A DNA stretch of 64,000 nucleotides. It comes from Novosphingobium flavum. Lineage in GTDB: Bacteria > Pseudomonadota > Alphaproteobacteria > Sphingomonadales > Sphingomonadaceae. Both the position numbers and the translations under genes were made by a program. The notes under the pieces were generated by a model. It had not been told where the DNA came from. It worked only from the letters and a program-made list of their open reading frames with translations, and ran no database searches. Of this stretch, positions 45,140-53,260 are shown one piece after another. Position 1 is the first letter of the stretch. Each line of letters begins with the position of its first letter. The stretch is from positions 1-64,000 of the forward strand of contig NZ_JACLAW010000009.1 in the NCBI RefSeq assembly GCF_014230315.1, given 5' to 3'.

Positions 45140-45801
45140 GCGCCAATTCCGGCTGCGACCCTCTGGGCCAGCCCATCGGCCTGCACCGGGTCCTCGCCAG
45201 CCTCGGCCCGAAGCCACAGCGCGCCGCCGCCGATATCGCCCTGCGATATCACAGGCCGCCCCTCATCGGGCATCGCTGCTTCGAGCTGGGCGACCATGGC
45301 TGGGCCGAGCCGGTAGCCCGCCAGTTCAATTCCCTCGGTCAGCGCCCGAACCAGCAGGTCGTCAGCGCGCTCGGTCCGCCCGGCCTCGCGCGCGGAAAGA
45401 ACCCGCATCCGCAGCAACTGCCGCAGGATCGTCGCTCCCTTAACCGGGGCGTGGTCCGGCCCCGGCAAGTTCGGCCGGACGAGGGCGCCCCCACGCAGGG
45501 CAAGGGCATGGTTCGCGCGAAAATGCTCTGCGGCCGAGGCCATCGCCGCGCGCCAGTCATCAAGGCTGATACTTTCGCCCGGCCGCAGGCTCTCTCCGGT
45601 ACCGGGCAGGTCGGGCAGGAAGCAATCGATCCCGAGCCGGTCAAGCCGGCGCATCAGTTCCATGGTCTGGCGCCGCAGCCGGTTTGCCTCGTCGAACAGG
45701 GCAGGGACCACCAGCATGCGCAGGGCTCGCCCGCGATCGAATACGATCGCCGCTTCCTCGGCCATGCCGTCCGGTATCGGGCAGGGCCAGGATGAAATCA
45801 T
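45136..45801 (-). CDS. Exosortase A system-associated hydrolase 2
   Basis: A 221-residue protein of the hydr2_PEP group (recalled as TIGR03101). LVVPALFDEANRLRRQTMEL is the family hallmark, followed by FLPDLPGTGESL. The usual GxSxG elbow is not obvious; ALALRGGALV occupies that place, so catalytic competence is uncertain. It lies nine bases after the acyl carrier protein gene and is coupled to hydrolase 1. Confidence 0.87.
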   Translation of the reverse strand: MISSWPCPIPDGMAEEAAIVFDRGRALRMLVVPALFDEANRLRRQTMELMRRLDRLGIDCFLPDLPGTGESLRPGESISLDDWRAAMASAAEHFRANHALALRGGALVRPNLPGPDHAPVKGATILRQLLRMRVLSAREAGRTERADDLLVRALTEGIELAGYRLGPAMVAQLEAAMPDEGRPVISQGDIGGGALWLRAEAGEDPVQADGLAQRVAAGIGA

Positions 45802-45810
45802 CGGCTGATA

Positions 45811-46068
45811 TCAGGCCAGCTTGGCGCGGGCGAAAGCGAGCAGCGAACCATAGCTTTCGAGCAGTTCGCCATCGACCTCGTCATCCTCGATGATGAAGCC
45901 CAGCCGGTCTTCCATCTCGGTCAGAAGGCCTGCGACGGACATCGAATCGAGTTCCGGCAAGTGGCCGAACAGGCCCGTCTCGGCATCGAAGGCCGCAACT
46001 TGCGTGGCGGAAAGACCCAGCACATCAGCCAGGATCTGGCGCAGGCTCTGGTCGATATCGATGTTCAT
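45811..46068 (-). CDS. Acyl carrier protein, exosortase-associated
   Basis: An 85-residue carrier protein. The phosphopantetheine attachment Ser lies in LPELDSMSVAGLL at about residue 41, and the acidic helical character is typical of the family. Rather than fatty-acid synthesis genes, it sits among GNAT, hydrolase, ligase and decarboxylase genes of the XrtA cluster, so it probably carries an intermediate for that system. Confidence 0.92.
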   Translation of the reverse strand: MNIDIDQSLRQILADVLGLSATQVAAFDAETGLFGHLPELDSMSVAGLLTEMEDRLGFIIEDDEVDGELLESYGSLLAFARAKLA

Positions 46069-46104
46069 TCGCAGCCCCGGACGGATTCCCTTGAACGCGC
46101 GCCT

Positions 46105-47103
46105 CTAGCGACGGAGCAGCCGGCGGGCAAGGCGCGGCCAGGCGCGCGGTGCTTTTGGCCAGAGTGCGTCGATCTGATAGCGTAGCCTGATATCATCCAT
46201 CCAGTCCCGCTTGTAGGCATTGTCGCCGGTCCCGAAGTCAACCAGTTTGACCCGGTCGCGGTCGATCACTTGCTCGAACAGGGCCGCGCTGAGCACCGTG
46301 CCGGGAGACTGCGCCTTGCCGTCCTCGCGGTGAGCGAGCTTGTGAATGTAGGCGGTCCCGTCCTCGACCGTCCAGAACTGCGCCGCCACGGCGCGGCCCT
46401 CGACATGGGCCAGCCCCATACGCAGCCGCCCGGCGGCGCCCTCGGCCTCGGCAAAGGCCCGGAGCAGGGCCGGGTTGCCCTCCTCAGGCTTCCAGCTCGC
46501 GGCGTAGATTTCCTCGTAGGCCTGCCAGACCTCGGGGCGGAACGTGCCGAACAGTTCGGTCGCCACCCGCCCGCTCCTGCGCTTCAGCATGGTGCGCAGG
46601 GCACCGGGGCGCCCGGCAAGGAATGCGGCATAGTCCCGTCCGTCCAACGCCAGCACGTGATTGCTGTCGTGAACCGCCATCCGCACGGCCCAGCCCGCCC
46701 TGCGCAGGGCCTCTGTCAGCGCAGTGGCACTCCCGTCCTCGTCCGGCACCTGTTCCAGCACCAGGCGCCAGCCGCGCCGGGGCAGGTCGCGGCCGAGAGC
46801 TTCGAACAAGGGCAGGGAGGCAGCATCCCTGCTCACCAGCGGTCGCCATCGAAAAGTGTACCAGTTGGCCAGCGGACGGATGACGCCGCCGCGTTCCGTC
46901 AGCGCCATCAGCGCGCTGTGGCCATCGCTGCGGGCCAGGGCATAGAACGGCGCAACGCCGCCATGGGCGCAGAGCAGTCGCCACCACTCCGCCCTGTCGA
47001 AGGGCCCGCGCGCGTCCGCCAGAGCGGCGTTCAGCTGGTCCGCGAGGCCCGGAACCCTTGACGCTTTGTCAAGCTCGGCCAGATAGATTACGTCGTTCAC
47101 CAT
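46105..47103 (-). CDS. GNAT/FemAB-like acyltransferase, exosortase-associated
   Basis: A 332-residue protein with a GNAT fold of the BioF2/CelD-like acetyltransferase type: ALRTMLKRRSGRVATELFG, LRMGLAHVEGRAVAAQFW, TAYIHKLAHREDGKAQSPG and VDFGTGDNAYKRDWM. It is the first gene of the minus-strand arm, followed by the acyl carrier protein 36 bases on. It may transfer an acyl or aminoacyl group, possibly from that carrier. The ATG at 47103 lies only 25 bases from the start of the divergent ligase gene. Confidence 0.82.
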   Translation of the reverse strand: MVNDVIYLAELDKASRVPGLADQLNAALADARGPFDRAEWWRLLCAHGGVAPFYALARSDGHSALMALTERGGVIRPLANWYTFRWRPLVSRDAASLPLFEALGRDLPRRGWRLVLEQVPDEDGSATALTEALRRAGWAVRMAVHDSNHVLALDGRDYAAFLAGRPGALRTMLKRRSGRVATELFGTFRPEVWQAYEEIYAASWKPEEGNPALLRAFAEAEGAAGRLRMGLAHVEGRAVAAQFWTVEDGTAYIHKLAHREDGKAQSPGTVLSAALFEQVIDRDRVKLVDFGTGDNAYKRDWMDDIRLRYQIDALWPKAPRAWPRLARRLLRR

Positions 47104-47128
47104 CACTCCGGCAGGAACCGTATTCTCC

Positions 47129-48658
47129 TTGGCCCAAGTCCAGACCAGCCCCGCGGCCCGGCCGCTGGATCACCTCGCACAGGCCGGAGCGGATGAAGCG
47201 CCGGCACTGCTTTTGCGTAGCGGGGCACTAACCTACAAGGACTTAAGAACGCGTATCGCGGCCCTTGCCGGATGGCTGGCCAGCATCGTGCCCGAACCGG
47301 GCGCGCGGGTGGCAACATGGGCCGCCAAGGGCGAGATGACCTGCCTCATGCCGCTGGCCGCGGCGCGCGCCGGGCTGGTTCACGTGCCGGTCAACCCGCT
47401 GCTCAAGCGTGCCCAGGTCGCCCATATCCTGGCGGACAGCGGCGCGCGCCTGCTGATCGGTTCTCCGGCCCGCCTCGCCACGCTTCATCCAGATGATATC
47501 GCAGGCCTATATCGGAGCTTTGGCGAGGATGAGGCCCTGGCCCAAGCCTATGCCGCCGGGCGCGAACTGGGGCCCTCGGCCGCCGATCCGGCCGGCCTTG
47601 CCGCCATCCTCTATACCAGCGGGTCGACCGGCCGACCCAAGGGCGTGATGCTCAGCCACGCCAACCTGTGGCTCGGCGCCGAAAGCGTCGCCTCCTATCT
47701 GGACCTGACCCCAAAGGATCGTGTGCTGGCGGTTCTTCCGCTCTCGTTCGACTATGGCCAGAACCAGTTGCTCTCGACCTGGTTCGCCGGCGGAGCAGTC
47801 GCGCCTCTGGACTATCTGACCCCGCGCGACGTGATCAAGGCGATAGCCCGCCATGATATCACCACGCTGGCCGCCGTGCCGCCGCTCTGGGTGCAACTTA
47901 CCGAGCTGGACTGGCCGCCGGAAGTCGCTGCCGGGCTGCGCCGTCTGACCAACAGCGGCGGCGCCCTGACGGTCGATCTTGTTCGCCGTCTCCGTTCCCT
48001 GTTCCCCAACGCCCGCCTGTTCCCGATGTACGGGCTGACCGAGGCCTTCCGCTCGACCTATCTCGATCCAGCCCTGGTCGACCTTCACCCGACCTCCATG
48101 GGCAAGGCGATCCCCCATGCCGAGATCCTCGTCATCAACGATCGCGGCGAACTGGCCGCTGACGACGAGGAGGGCGAACTGGTTCATTGCGGGCCGCTTG
48201 TCGCGCAAGGCTATTGGCAAGATCCTGAGCGGACTGCCGAGCGCTTCCGTCCGGCGCCGGCCATGTCGCGCCATGGAGGCACGGCGGTGTGGTCGGGCGA
48301 CCGGGTGCGCCGCGACAGGGAAGGGCTGCTCCATTTCGTTGGCCGGCGCGATGCGATGCTCAAATCCGCTGGCAATCGCATCAGCCCCCAGGAGATCGAG
48401 GAAGCGGCGCTGGCGACCGGGCTCGTGGCCGAAGCCGTGGCCCTCGGCGTGGCTGACGAACGGCTCGGACAGGCCGTTCACCTCATAGTGCGGCCGGCGC
48501 CGGGGTTTTTAGAAAATGAAGAAGAATTGCGATCTATCCTGATGAAGGAATTGCCAAACTTTATGCAGCCAAAGGTCATCCACTGGCGTTCTGCGATGCC
48601 GATCGGCCCCAACGGAAAGATTGATCGGACAGGTCTTCAGGCGGAGCTGGTGGCATGA
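47129..48658 (+). CDS. Acyl-CoA ligase (AMP-forming), exosortase A system-associated
   Basis: A 509-residue adenylate-forming enzyme. AMP-binding P-loop LYTSGSTGRPKGVMLSH, FDYGQNQLLSTWFAGG, PMYGLTEAFRSTYLDP (A5 motif) and FVGRRDAMLKSAGNRISPQEIE (hinge and C-domain). It matches the ligase_PEP_1 group (recalled as TIGR03098). The best start is a TTG at 47129; no ATG or GTG lies nearby before the conserved region. It may activate an acid and load it onto CoA or the nearby acyl carrier protein. Its stop overlaps the decarboxylase ATG by four bases. Confidence 0.9.
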   Translation: MAQVQTSPAARPLDHLAQAGADEAPALLLRSGALTYKDLRTRIAALAGWLASIVPEPGARVATWAAKGEMTCLMPLAAARAGLVHVPVNPLLKRAQVAHILADSGARLLIGSPARLATLHPDDIAGLYRSFGEDEALAQAYAAGRELGPSAADPAGLAAILYTSGSTGRPKGVMLSHANLWLGAESVASYLDLTPKDRVLAVLPLSFDYGQNQLLSTWFAGGAVAPLDYLTPRDVIKAIARHDITTLAAVPPLWVQLTELDWPPEVAAGLRRLTNSGGALTVDLVRRLRSLFPNARLFPMYGLTEAFRSTYLDPALVDLHPTSMGKAIPHAEILVINDRGELAADDEEGELVHCGPLVAQGYWQDPERTAERFRPAPAMSRHGGTAVWSGDRVRRDREGLLHFVGRRDAMLKSAGNRISPQEIEEAALATGLVAEAVALGVADERLGQAVHLIVRPAPGFLENEEELRSILMKELPNFMQPKVIHWRSAMPIGPNGKIDRTGLQAELVA

Positions 48659-49881
48659 AGCTGCTTGGGCCGATTCCACCATATTTCAGTAGCATAAATG
48701 GTATTCTTGAAATTTCGGGTGAGGTATCTGAAGCCTTGGTTGCCCGGGCCGGATCAAGCCCGCTGTTCATCTATTCAGCCGAAATCATCCGCCAGCGCGT
48801 GGCCAGCCTCCGCGCCGCAATGCCCAGCTCAATTGGTTTGCATTATGCCGTAAAAGCAAATCCATTCCTTCCATTAATTCATGTAATGTCTGAACTTGTG
48901 GATGGTTTCGACATTGCCTCGGCTGGCGAACTGGCAAACCTACTCGGGGCGGGCATCGATCCGCGTAAGGTTTCCTTCGCCGGCCCGGGCAAGCGGGATG
49001 CCGAACTGGAAGCGGCTATCACGGCGGGGGTAACGCTGAACCTCGAATCCGAGGCCGAGGCTGATCGCGCTCTCGCCATCGCCGAGCGCCTCTCGCGCAC
49101 CCCGCGCCTCGCCATCCGGGTGAACCCGTCGTTCGACCTCAAGGGCTCTGGCATGAAGATGGGCGGCGGTGCCAAGCCGTTCGGGCTGGACGAGGACCGG
49201 GTTCCGCCCCTGGCCCGGCGGATCGTTGCGTCCGGGGCCGAGTGGCGCGGCTATCACATCTTCGCCGGAAGCCAGGCCATTTCGGCCGAGGCCATCATCG
49301 AAACGCAGCGCCAGACGCTCGAGCTTGCCGCCCGCCTCGGGCGGGAGAGCGGCGTTCCGGTTCCTCACGTCAATCTCGGCGGCGGGTTCGGCATTCCCTA
49401 TTTTCCGGGCGATACCCCGCTCGATCTCCCGGCTGTGGGCGCCGCCCTCGGGGACCGCATGGCAAGCCTGCCCGAAGAACTGGCGAAGACGGAGTTCTGC
49501 ATCGAACTCGGCCGCTATCTGGTCGGCGAGGCCGGCGTCTACCTGACCCGTGTGATCGAACGAAAGGAAAGTCACGGCGAAGTCTTCCTCATCGTCGATG
49601 GCGGAATGCACCACCAACTGGCCGCATCGGGCAATTTCGGGACGGTGGTACGCCGCAACTACCCGGTGGCCATCGCCACGCGCTTCGATGCCCCGGTCGA
49701 GGAAGAGGCCAGCGTCGTCGGCTGCCTGTGCACCCCGCTTGATCGCCTTGCCGACAAGGCCGGTTTTCCGCGCGCCGAAGCGGGCGATCTGGTCGCGGTT
49801 TTCTGCGCCGGAGCCTATGGCGCCACGGCCAGCCCGATGCATTTCCTCGGCCATGGCCCCGCCGCCGAAATCCTCGTTTAA
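48655..49881 (+). CDS. PLP-dependent decarboxylase, exosortase A system-associated
   Basis: A 408-residue fold-type III decarboxylase of the ornithine/diaminopimelate decarboxylase family. PLP lysine in HYAVKANPFLPLI; SAGELANLLGAG; glycine-rich PLP-phosphate site NLGGGFGIPYFPGD; ELGRYLVGEAGVY; and CTPLDRLADKAGFP with FCAGAYGATASPMHFLG at the C-terminus. It matches the dCO2ase_PEP1 group (recalled as TIGR03099). It probably produces an amine from an amino acid for use in the cluster. The first part of the gene is AT-richer than the rest. Confidence 0.92.
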   Translation: MKLLGPIPPYFSSINGILEISGEVSEALVARAGSSPLFIYSAEIIRQRVASLRAAMPSSIGLHYAVKANPFLPLIHVMSELVDGFDIASAGELANLLGAGIDPRKVSFAGPGKRDAELEAAITAGVTLNLESEAEADRALAIAERLSRTPRLAIRVNPSFDLKGSGMKMGGGAKPFGLDEDRVPPLARRIVASGAEWRGYHIFAGSQAISAEAIIETQRQTLELAARLGRESGVPVPHVNLGGGFGIPYFPGDTPLDLPAVGAALGDRMASLPEELAKTEFCIELGRYLVGEAGVYLTRVIERKESHGEVFLIVDGGMHHQLAASGNFGTVVRRNYPVAIATRFDAPVEEEASVVGCLCTPLDRLADKAGFPRAEAGDLVAVFCAGAYGATASPMHFLGHGPAAEILV

Positions 49882-50080
49882 CTTCCTGATTCTACTCGTC
49901 CCATTCCGGGACGGCACGCGCAAGCAGCTGGAATCCCCGTAGTTCCGGGGAGATCACTAACCGGTTGTTCACCCTTTTTGACCATAGCGGGCAGGTGAAC
50001 GGGCAGGCCCGGGGGGCAGCGCGGCATCGACGGGTGCTTCGCGCGGTGCCGCCGGTCTGCCCCGCGCGAAGGAAGTGATG
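49882..50080. other. Leader region of the exopolysaccharide export genes (199 bp)
   Basis: The only gap above 75 bases in the plus-strand XrtA arm, so a promoter is likely here. An inverted repeat GTTCACC (49967-49973) and GGTGAAC (49994-50000) and a smaller hairpin TCCCCG/CGGGGA (49934-49951) are visible. No coding sequence is supported. Confidence 0.5.
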
Positions 50081-50725
50081 ATGCCGAAGACCCGCGTTTC
50101 CTGGCTGCTTGCCGGCTGTGCCATGACCAGCCTGTCGCTCGCCGGATGCGCCACCGCCAGCAAGGGGCCGACCCTGCCTCCGGCATCGTTCGTTGCCATG
50201 CAGGAGGGGCCGGGCGAGGACTACGTGATCGGCCCGCTGGACGAGTTGACGATCTTCGTCTGGCGCAATCCCGAACTCGGCGCCAGCGTCCAGGTCCGCC
50301 CCGACGGGCGCATCACCACGCCGCTGATCACCGACATGCCGGCCGTGGGCAAAACGCCGTCGATGCTGGCTGAGGACCTCAAGCTTCAGCTTTCCCAATA
50401 TATTCAGGAGCCGCTGGTCTCGGTCATCGTCAACAAGTTCTCCGGCACCTTCAGCCAGCAGGTCCGTGTGGTCGGTGCAACCGGCAAGCCGGCCTCGATC
50501 CCCTACCGTGCCAACATGACCGTGCTCGACGCCATGATCGCCGTCGGCGGCCTTTCCGAATTTGCCGCGGGCAACCGGGCCAAGTTGATCCGCTTCGACA
50601 AAGGGAGCGGCCATCAGCAGGAATATGCCCTGCACCTGGCTGACTTGCTCAAGAAGGGTGAAAGCAAGGCCAACGTGATGCTGATGCCGGGCGACGTCAT
50701 CATCATCCCGGAAAGCGCGTTCTGA
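50081..50725 (+). CDS. XrtA-system polysaccharide export lipoprotein (Wza/EpsE type)
   Basis: A 214-residue outer-membrane polysaccharide exporter. Lipoprotein signal with lipobox LAGC (residue 24 area), Poly_export domain YVIGPLDELTIFVWRNPELG and VRPDGRITTPLI, and a SLBB domain VRVVGATGKPASIPYR and MTVLDAMIAVGGLSEFAAGNR. It corresponds to the pepcterm_export family (recalled as TIGR03027). GTG 50075 and ATG 50078 are alternative starts; aaggaag spacing favours 50081. The chain-length gene follows nine bases later. Confidence 0.92.
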   Translation: MPKTRVSWLLAGCAMTSLSLAGCATASKGPTLPPASFVAMQEGPGEDYVIGPLDELTIFVWRNPELGASVQVRPDGRITTPLITDMPAVGKTPSMLAEDLKLQLSQYIQEPLVSVIVNKFSGTFSQQVRVVGATGKPASIPYRANMTVLDAMIAVGGLSEFAAGNRAKLIRFDKGSGHQQEYALHLADLLKKGESKANVMLMPGDVIIIPESAF

Positions 50726-50734
50726 GGTGCGGCG

Positions 50735-52252
50735 ATGAACGGCCTCATCGACGAACTGCGCGCGGCCCTGTTCAGCGTCTGGCATCGCCGCTGGATCGCG
50801 CTCGGCGTGGCCTGGGGCGTCTGCCTGCTGGGCTGGCTCGCCGTGGCCACCGTACCCAATTCATACCAGTCTCGCGCCCGCATCTTCGTTCAGCTCGACG
50901 ATCCGCTGGCTGACCAGATCGGCATCGGCATGGGTGATCGCCGCCGCGACATCGACCGCGTGCGCCAGACCCTGACGAGCGCGGTCAGCCTGGAAAAGGT
51001 CGTCCGCTCGACCTCGCTGGGCGATGGCATCAACACGCCCAAGCAGATGGAAAACATGGTCCTTGCGCTCGGCAAGGCGGTCAAGGTCGTCAACCAGCAG
51101 GACAACCTGTTCGAGATCACCGCCGTCTCGACCGATGGCTCGCTCCCCGACGCGCAGAGCGCCCGGCTCGCGCAGGACATCGTCCAGAAGCTGATAGATA
51201 TTTTCCGCGAGGAGAACCTCGCCGGCGGGCGCGGCGAGATGAGCGACACGATCGCCTTCATGAACCAGCAGCTCGCTGACCGCCAGAAGCAGCTTGAAGC
51301 CGCCGAACAGCGCCGCCTTACCTTCGAGGCGAAGTATCCCGAACTGTCGCAGGGCGGCGCCTCGCTGGTCCAGCGGATGGAAGCGGGCCGTGCCCAGGTG
51401 CGCGATCTCGATGCCGACATCGCCGCCGCCCAAAGCGCGCTGGCCGCGATCAACGGCCAACTGGCCGGAACCCCGTCCACGCTGAGCGGCCCTGGAACCG
51501 GCGGTGCGCGCGGCGCACTGTCCGATGCGCAGGCGCAGCTTGCCGCCATGCGCGCCCGCGGGCTGACCGACAGCCACCCCGACGTCATCGCCATGAAGAA
51601 CCAGGTAGCCCAGCTGCGCGCCGCCACCGCCTTCGAAGGTCCGGCCACCGGCACGCCCAACCCGGCCTATTCTTCGCTTCAGTCAATCCGCGCCGAAAAG
51701 CAGGCCAATCTCCAGGCCCTGCAGACCCGCCGTGCCTCGGCCCAGGCCGATCTGGCCCGGGTCGATGCCCAGCAGATCGAGAATCCGGCCGTCGCTGGCG
51801 AGGCCCAGCGCATCAGCCGCGATTACGACGTGCTCAAGCAGCAGTACGACAAGCTGCTGCAGGACCGCGAGGCCCTGCGCCTGCGCGGGCAGGTCGAGGA
51901 TGAGCGCAGCGCGGTCAAGTTCCAGGTGATCGACCCGCCGACCACCCCGCGCTCGCCGGTTGCCCCCAATCGCCCGCTGCTCCTGCTCGGGGTGCTGGTG
52001 ATCGGCATCGGCGCGGGCGTGGCGGCGGCCTTCGCGGTCGCCCAGCTGCGTTCGACTTTCCAGACCACGGCCCGGCTCGAAAAGGCGCTCGGCCTTCCGG
52101 TGCTCGGCGCGATCTCGCATACGCTGACCGACAGCGCCCGCGCGCTGCAGGGCAAGCGGCTCAAGTATTTCATCGCCGGTTCGGCGGCGCTGGGGGGCGT
52201 GTTCGTCATGCTCCTCGCCGCCGAGATGATCCAGCGCGGCATGGTGGCGTGA
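50735..52252 (+). CDS. XrtA-system polysaccharide chain-length determinant (Wzz type)
   Basis: A 505-residue inner-membrane protein. N-terminal Wzz domain with the first transmembrane helix (WIALGVAWGVCLLGWLAVATV), a long periplasmic coiled coil (about 170-400), and a proline-rich approach (PPTTPRSPVAPNRP) to the second helix (LLLLGVLVIGIGAGVAAAFAV). Family: pepcterm_ChnLen (recalled as TIGR03007). Unlike Wzc it lacks a kinase domain; the kinase is the next gene, 10 bases on. Confidence 0.93.
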   Translation: MNGLIDELRAALFSVWHRRWIALGVAWGVCLLGWLAVATVPNSYQSRARIFVQLDDPLADQIGIGMGDRRRDIDRVRQTLTSAVSLEKVVRSTSLGDGINTPKQMENMVLALGKAVKVVNQQDNLFEITAVSTDGSLPDAQSARLAQDIVQKLIDIFREENLAGGRGEMSDTIAFMNQQLADRQKQLEAAEQRRLTFEAKYPELSQGGASLVQRMEAGRAQVRDLDADIAAAQSALAAINGQLAGTPSTLSGPGTGGARGALSDAQAQLAAMRARGLTDSHPDVIAMKNQVAQLRAATAFEGPATGTPNPAYSSLQSIRAEKQANLQALQTRRASAQADLARVDAQQIENPAVAGEAQRISRDYDVLKQQYDKLLQDREALRLRGQVEDERSAVKFQVIDPPTTPRSPVAPNRPLLLLGVLVIGIGAGVAAAFAVAQLRSTFQTTARLEKALGLPVLGAISHTLTDSARALQGKRLKYFIAGSAALGGVFVMLLAAEMIQRGMVA

Positions 52253-52262
52253 GGAGCCGGCG

Positions 52263-53255
52263 ATGACTGAACAGAAGAAGATCCCGCTGCCCTCCTCGGT
52301 CGAACGGGCGATTTCCGGCTTCGACCTCTCGAAACTCGGCGGCATCGCCAGCCCCGGCAATCTTCCGCCCGACGCGCGCCAGCGCGTGGTGATGCGCGAG
52401 CTGACGATCGAGCCCATGCCCGAGCCGCCGGCGGAAGCCGTTCCGGCCGAAACACCAGAACCGCGCCACGCGGTTCCGATGCGCCCCGAACCTTTGACAG
52501 CCGCTCCCGTTGCTTTCCCGCAGGTATTCCACGCCGTCGACCGCGTCCATCTGCGCAATCAGGGCATGATCGTTCCCGAGGGCAGCGTCACCGCGCTGCT
52601 TGAGGAGCTGCGCATCGTGAAGCGCCAGCTTCTGGTCCAGTCGGCCGATCTGCGCCGGGGTGGGATGGGCGCTGCGGCCCAGCGCGTCCTGATCTGCTCC
52701 CCGCTTCCGGGCGAGGGCAAGACCTACACGGCGGTCAATCTCGCGCTCGCCATCGCGGCGGAAAAGGAAAGCGAGGTGATCCTCGTCGATGCCGATTTCG
52801 CCAAGCCGTCAGTGCTCTCCACGCTCGGCCTGCCCGGCGGGCCGGGCTTGATGGACGCCCTGGCCGATCCGGCGATCGACGTGGCGGACTGTGTGCTCGG
52901 CACCGACATTCCCGGCCTCTGGGTCCTGCCCGCCGGCAACGCGACCACGGCCGACACCGAATACCTCGCCTCATCGCGCACCCGTTCCGTGCTCGACCGG
53001 CTCACCCAGGGCGCCCCCCACCGCATGGTGATCTTCGACAGCCCGCCCGCGCTGGCCGCCTCTCCGGCTGCCGAACTGGCGAAATATGTCGGGCAGGCGC
53101 TCGTCATCGCCCGCGCTGACCGGACCGGACAGTCCGCGCTGGAAGACGCGATCTCGCTGCTCTCGGCCTGTCCGAACATCCAGTTGCTGCTCAATGCGGT
53201 GCGTTTCTCCCCGTCCGGCCGCCGCTTCGGCACCTACTACGGTTACAAGGGATAG
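52263..53255 (+). CDS. XrtA-associated tyrosine autokinase
   Basis: A 330-residue cytosolic BY-kinase. A disordered N-terminal region of about 85 residues precedes the kinase domain, which has Walker A PLPGEGKTYTAVNL, Walker A' VILVDADFAKPS and Walker B MVIFDSPPAL. The C-terminus ends GTYYGYKG, a short tyrosine cluster likely to be autophosphorylated. Family: pepcterm_TyrKin (recalled as TIGR03018). It would regulate polymerisation and export with the preceding chain-length protein. Confidence 0.93.
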   Translation: MTEQKKIPLPSSVERAISGFDLSKLGGIASPGNLPPDARQRVVMRELTIEPMPEPPAEAVPAETPEPRHAVPMRPEPLTAAPVAFPQVFHAVDRVHLRNQGMIVPEGSVTALLEELRIVKRQLLVQSADLRRGGMGAAAQRVLICSPLPGEGKTYTAVNLALAIAAEKESEVILVDADFAKPSVLSTLGLPGGPGLMDALADPAIDVADCVLGTDIPGLWVLPAGNATTADTEYLASSRTRSVLDRLTQGAPHRMVIFDSPPALAASPAAELAKYVGQALVIARADRTGQSALEDAISLLSACPNIQLLLNAVRFSPSGRRFGTYYGYKG

Positions 53256-53260
53256 GCGCG

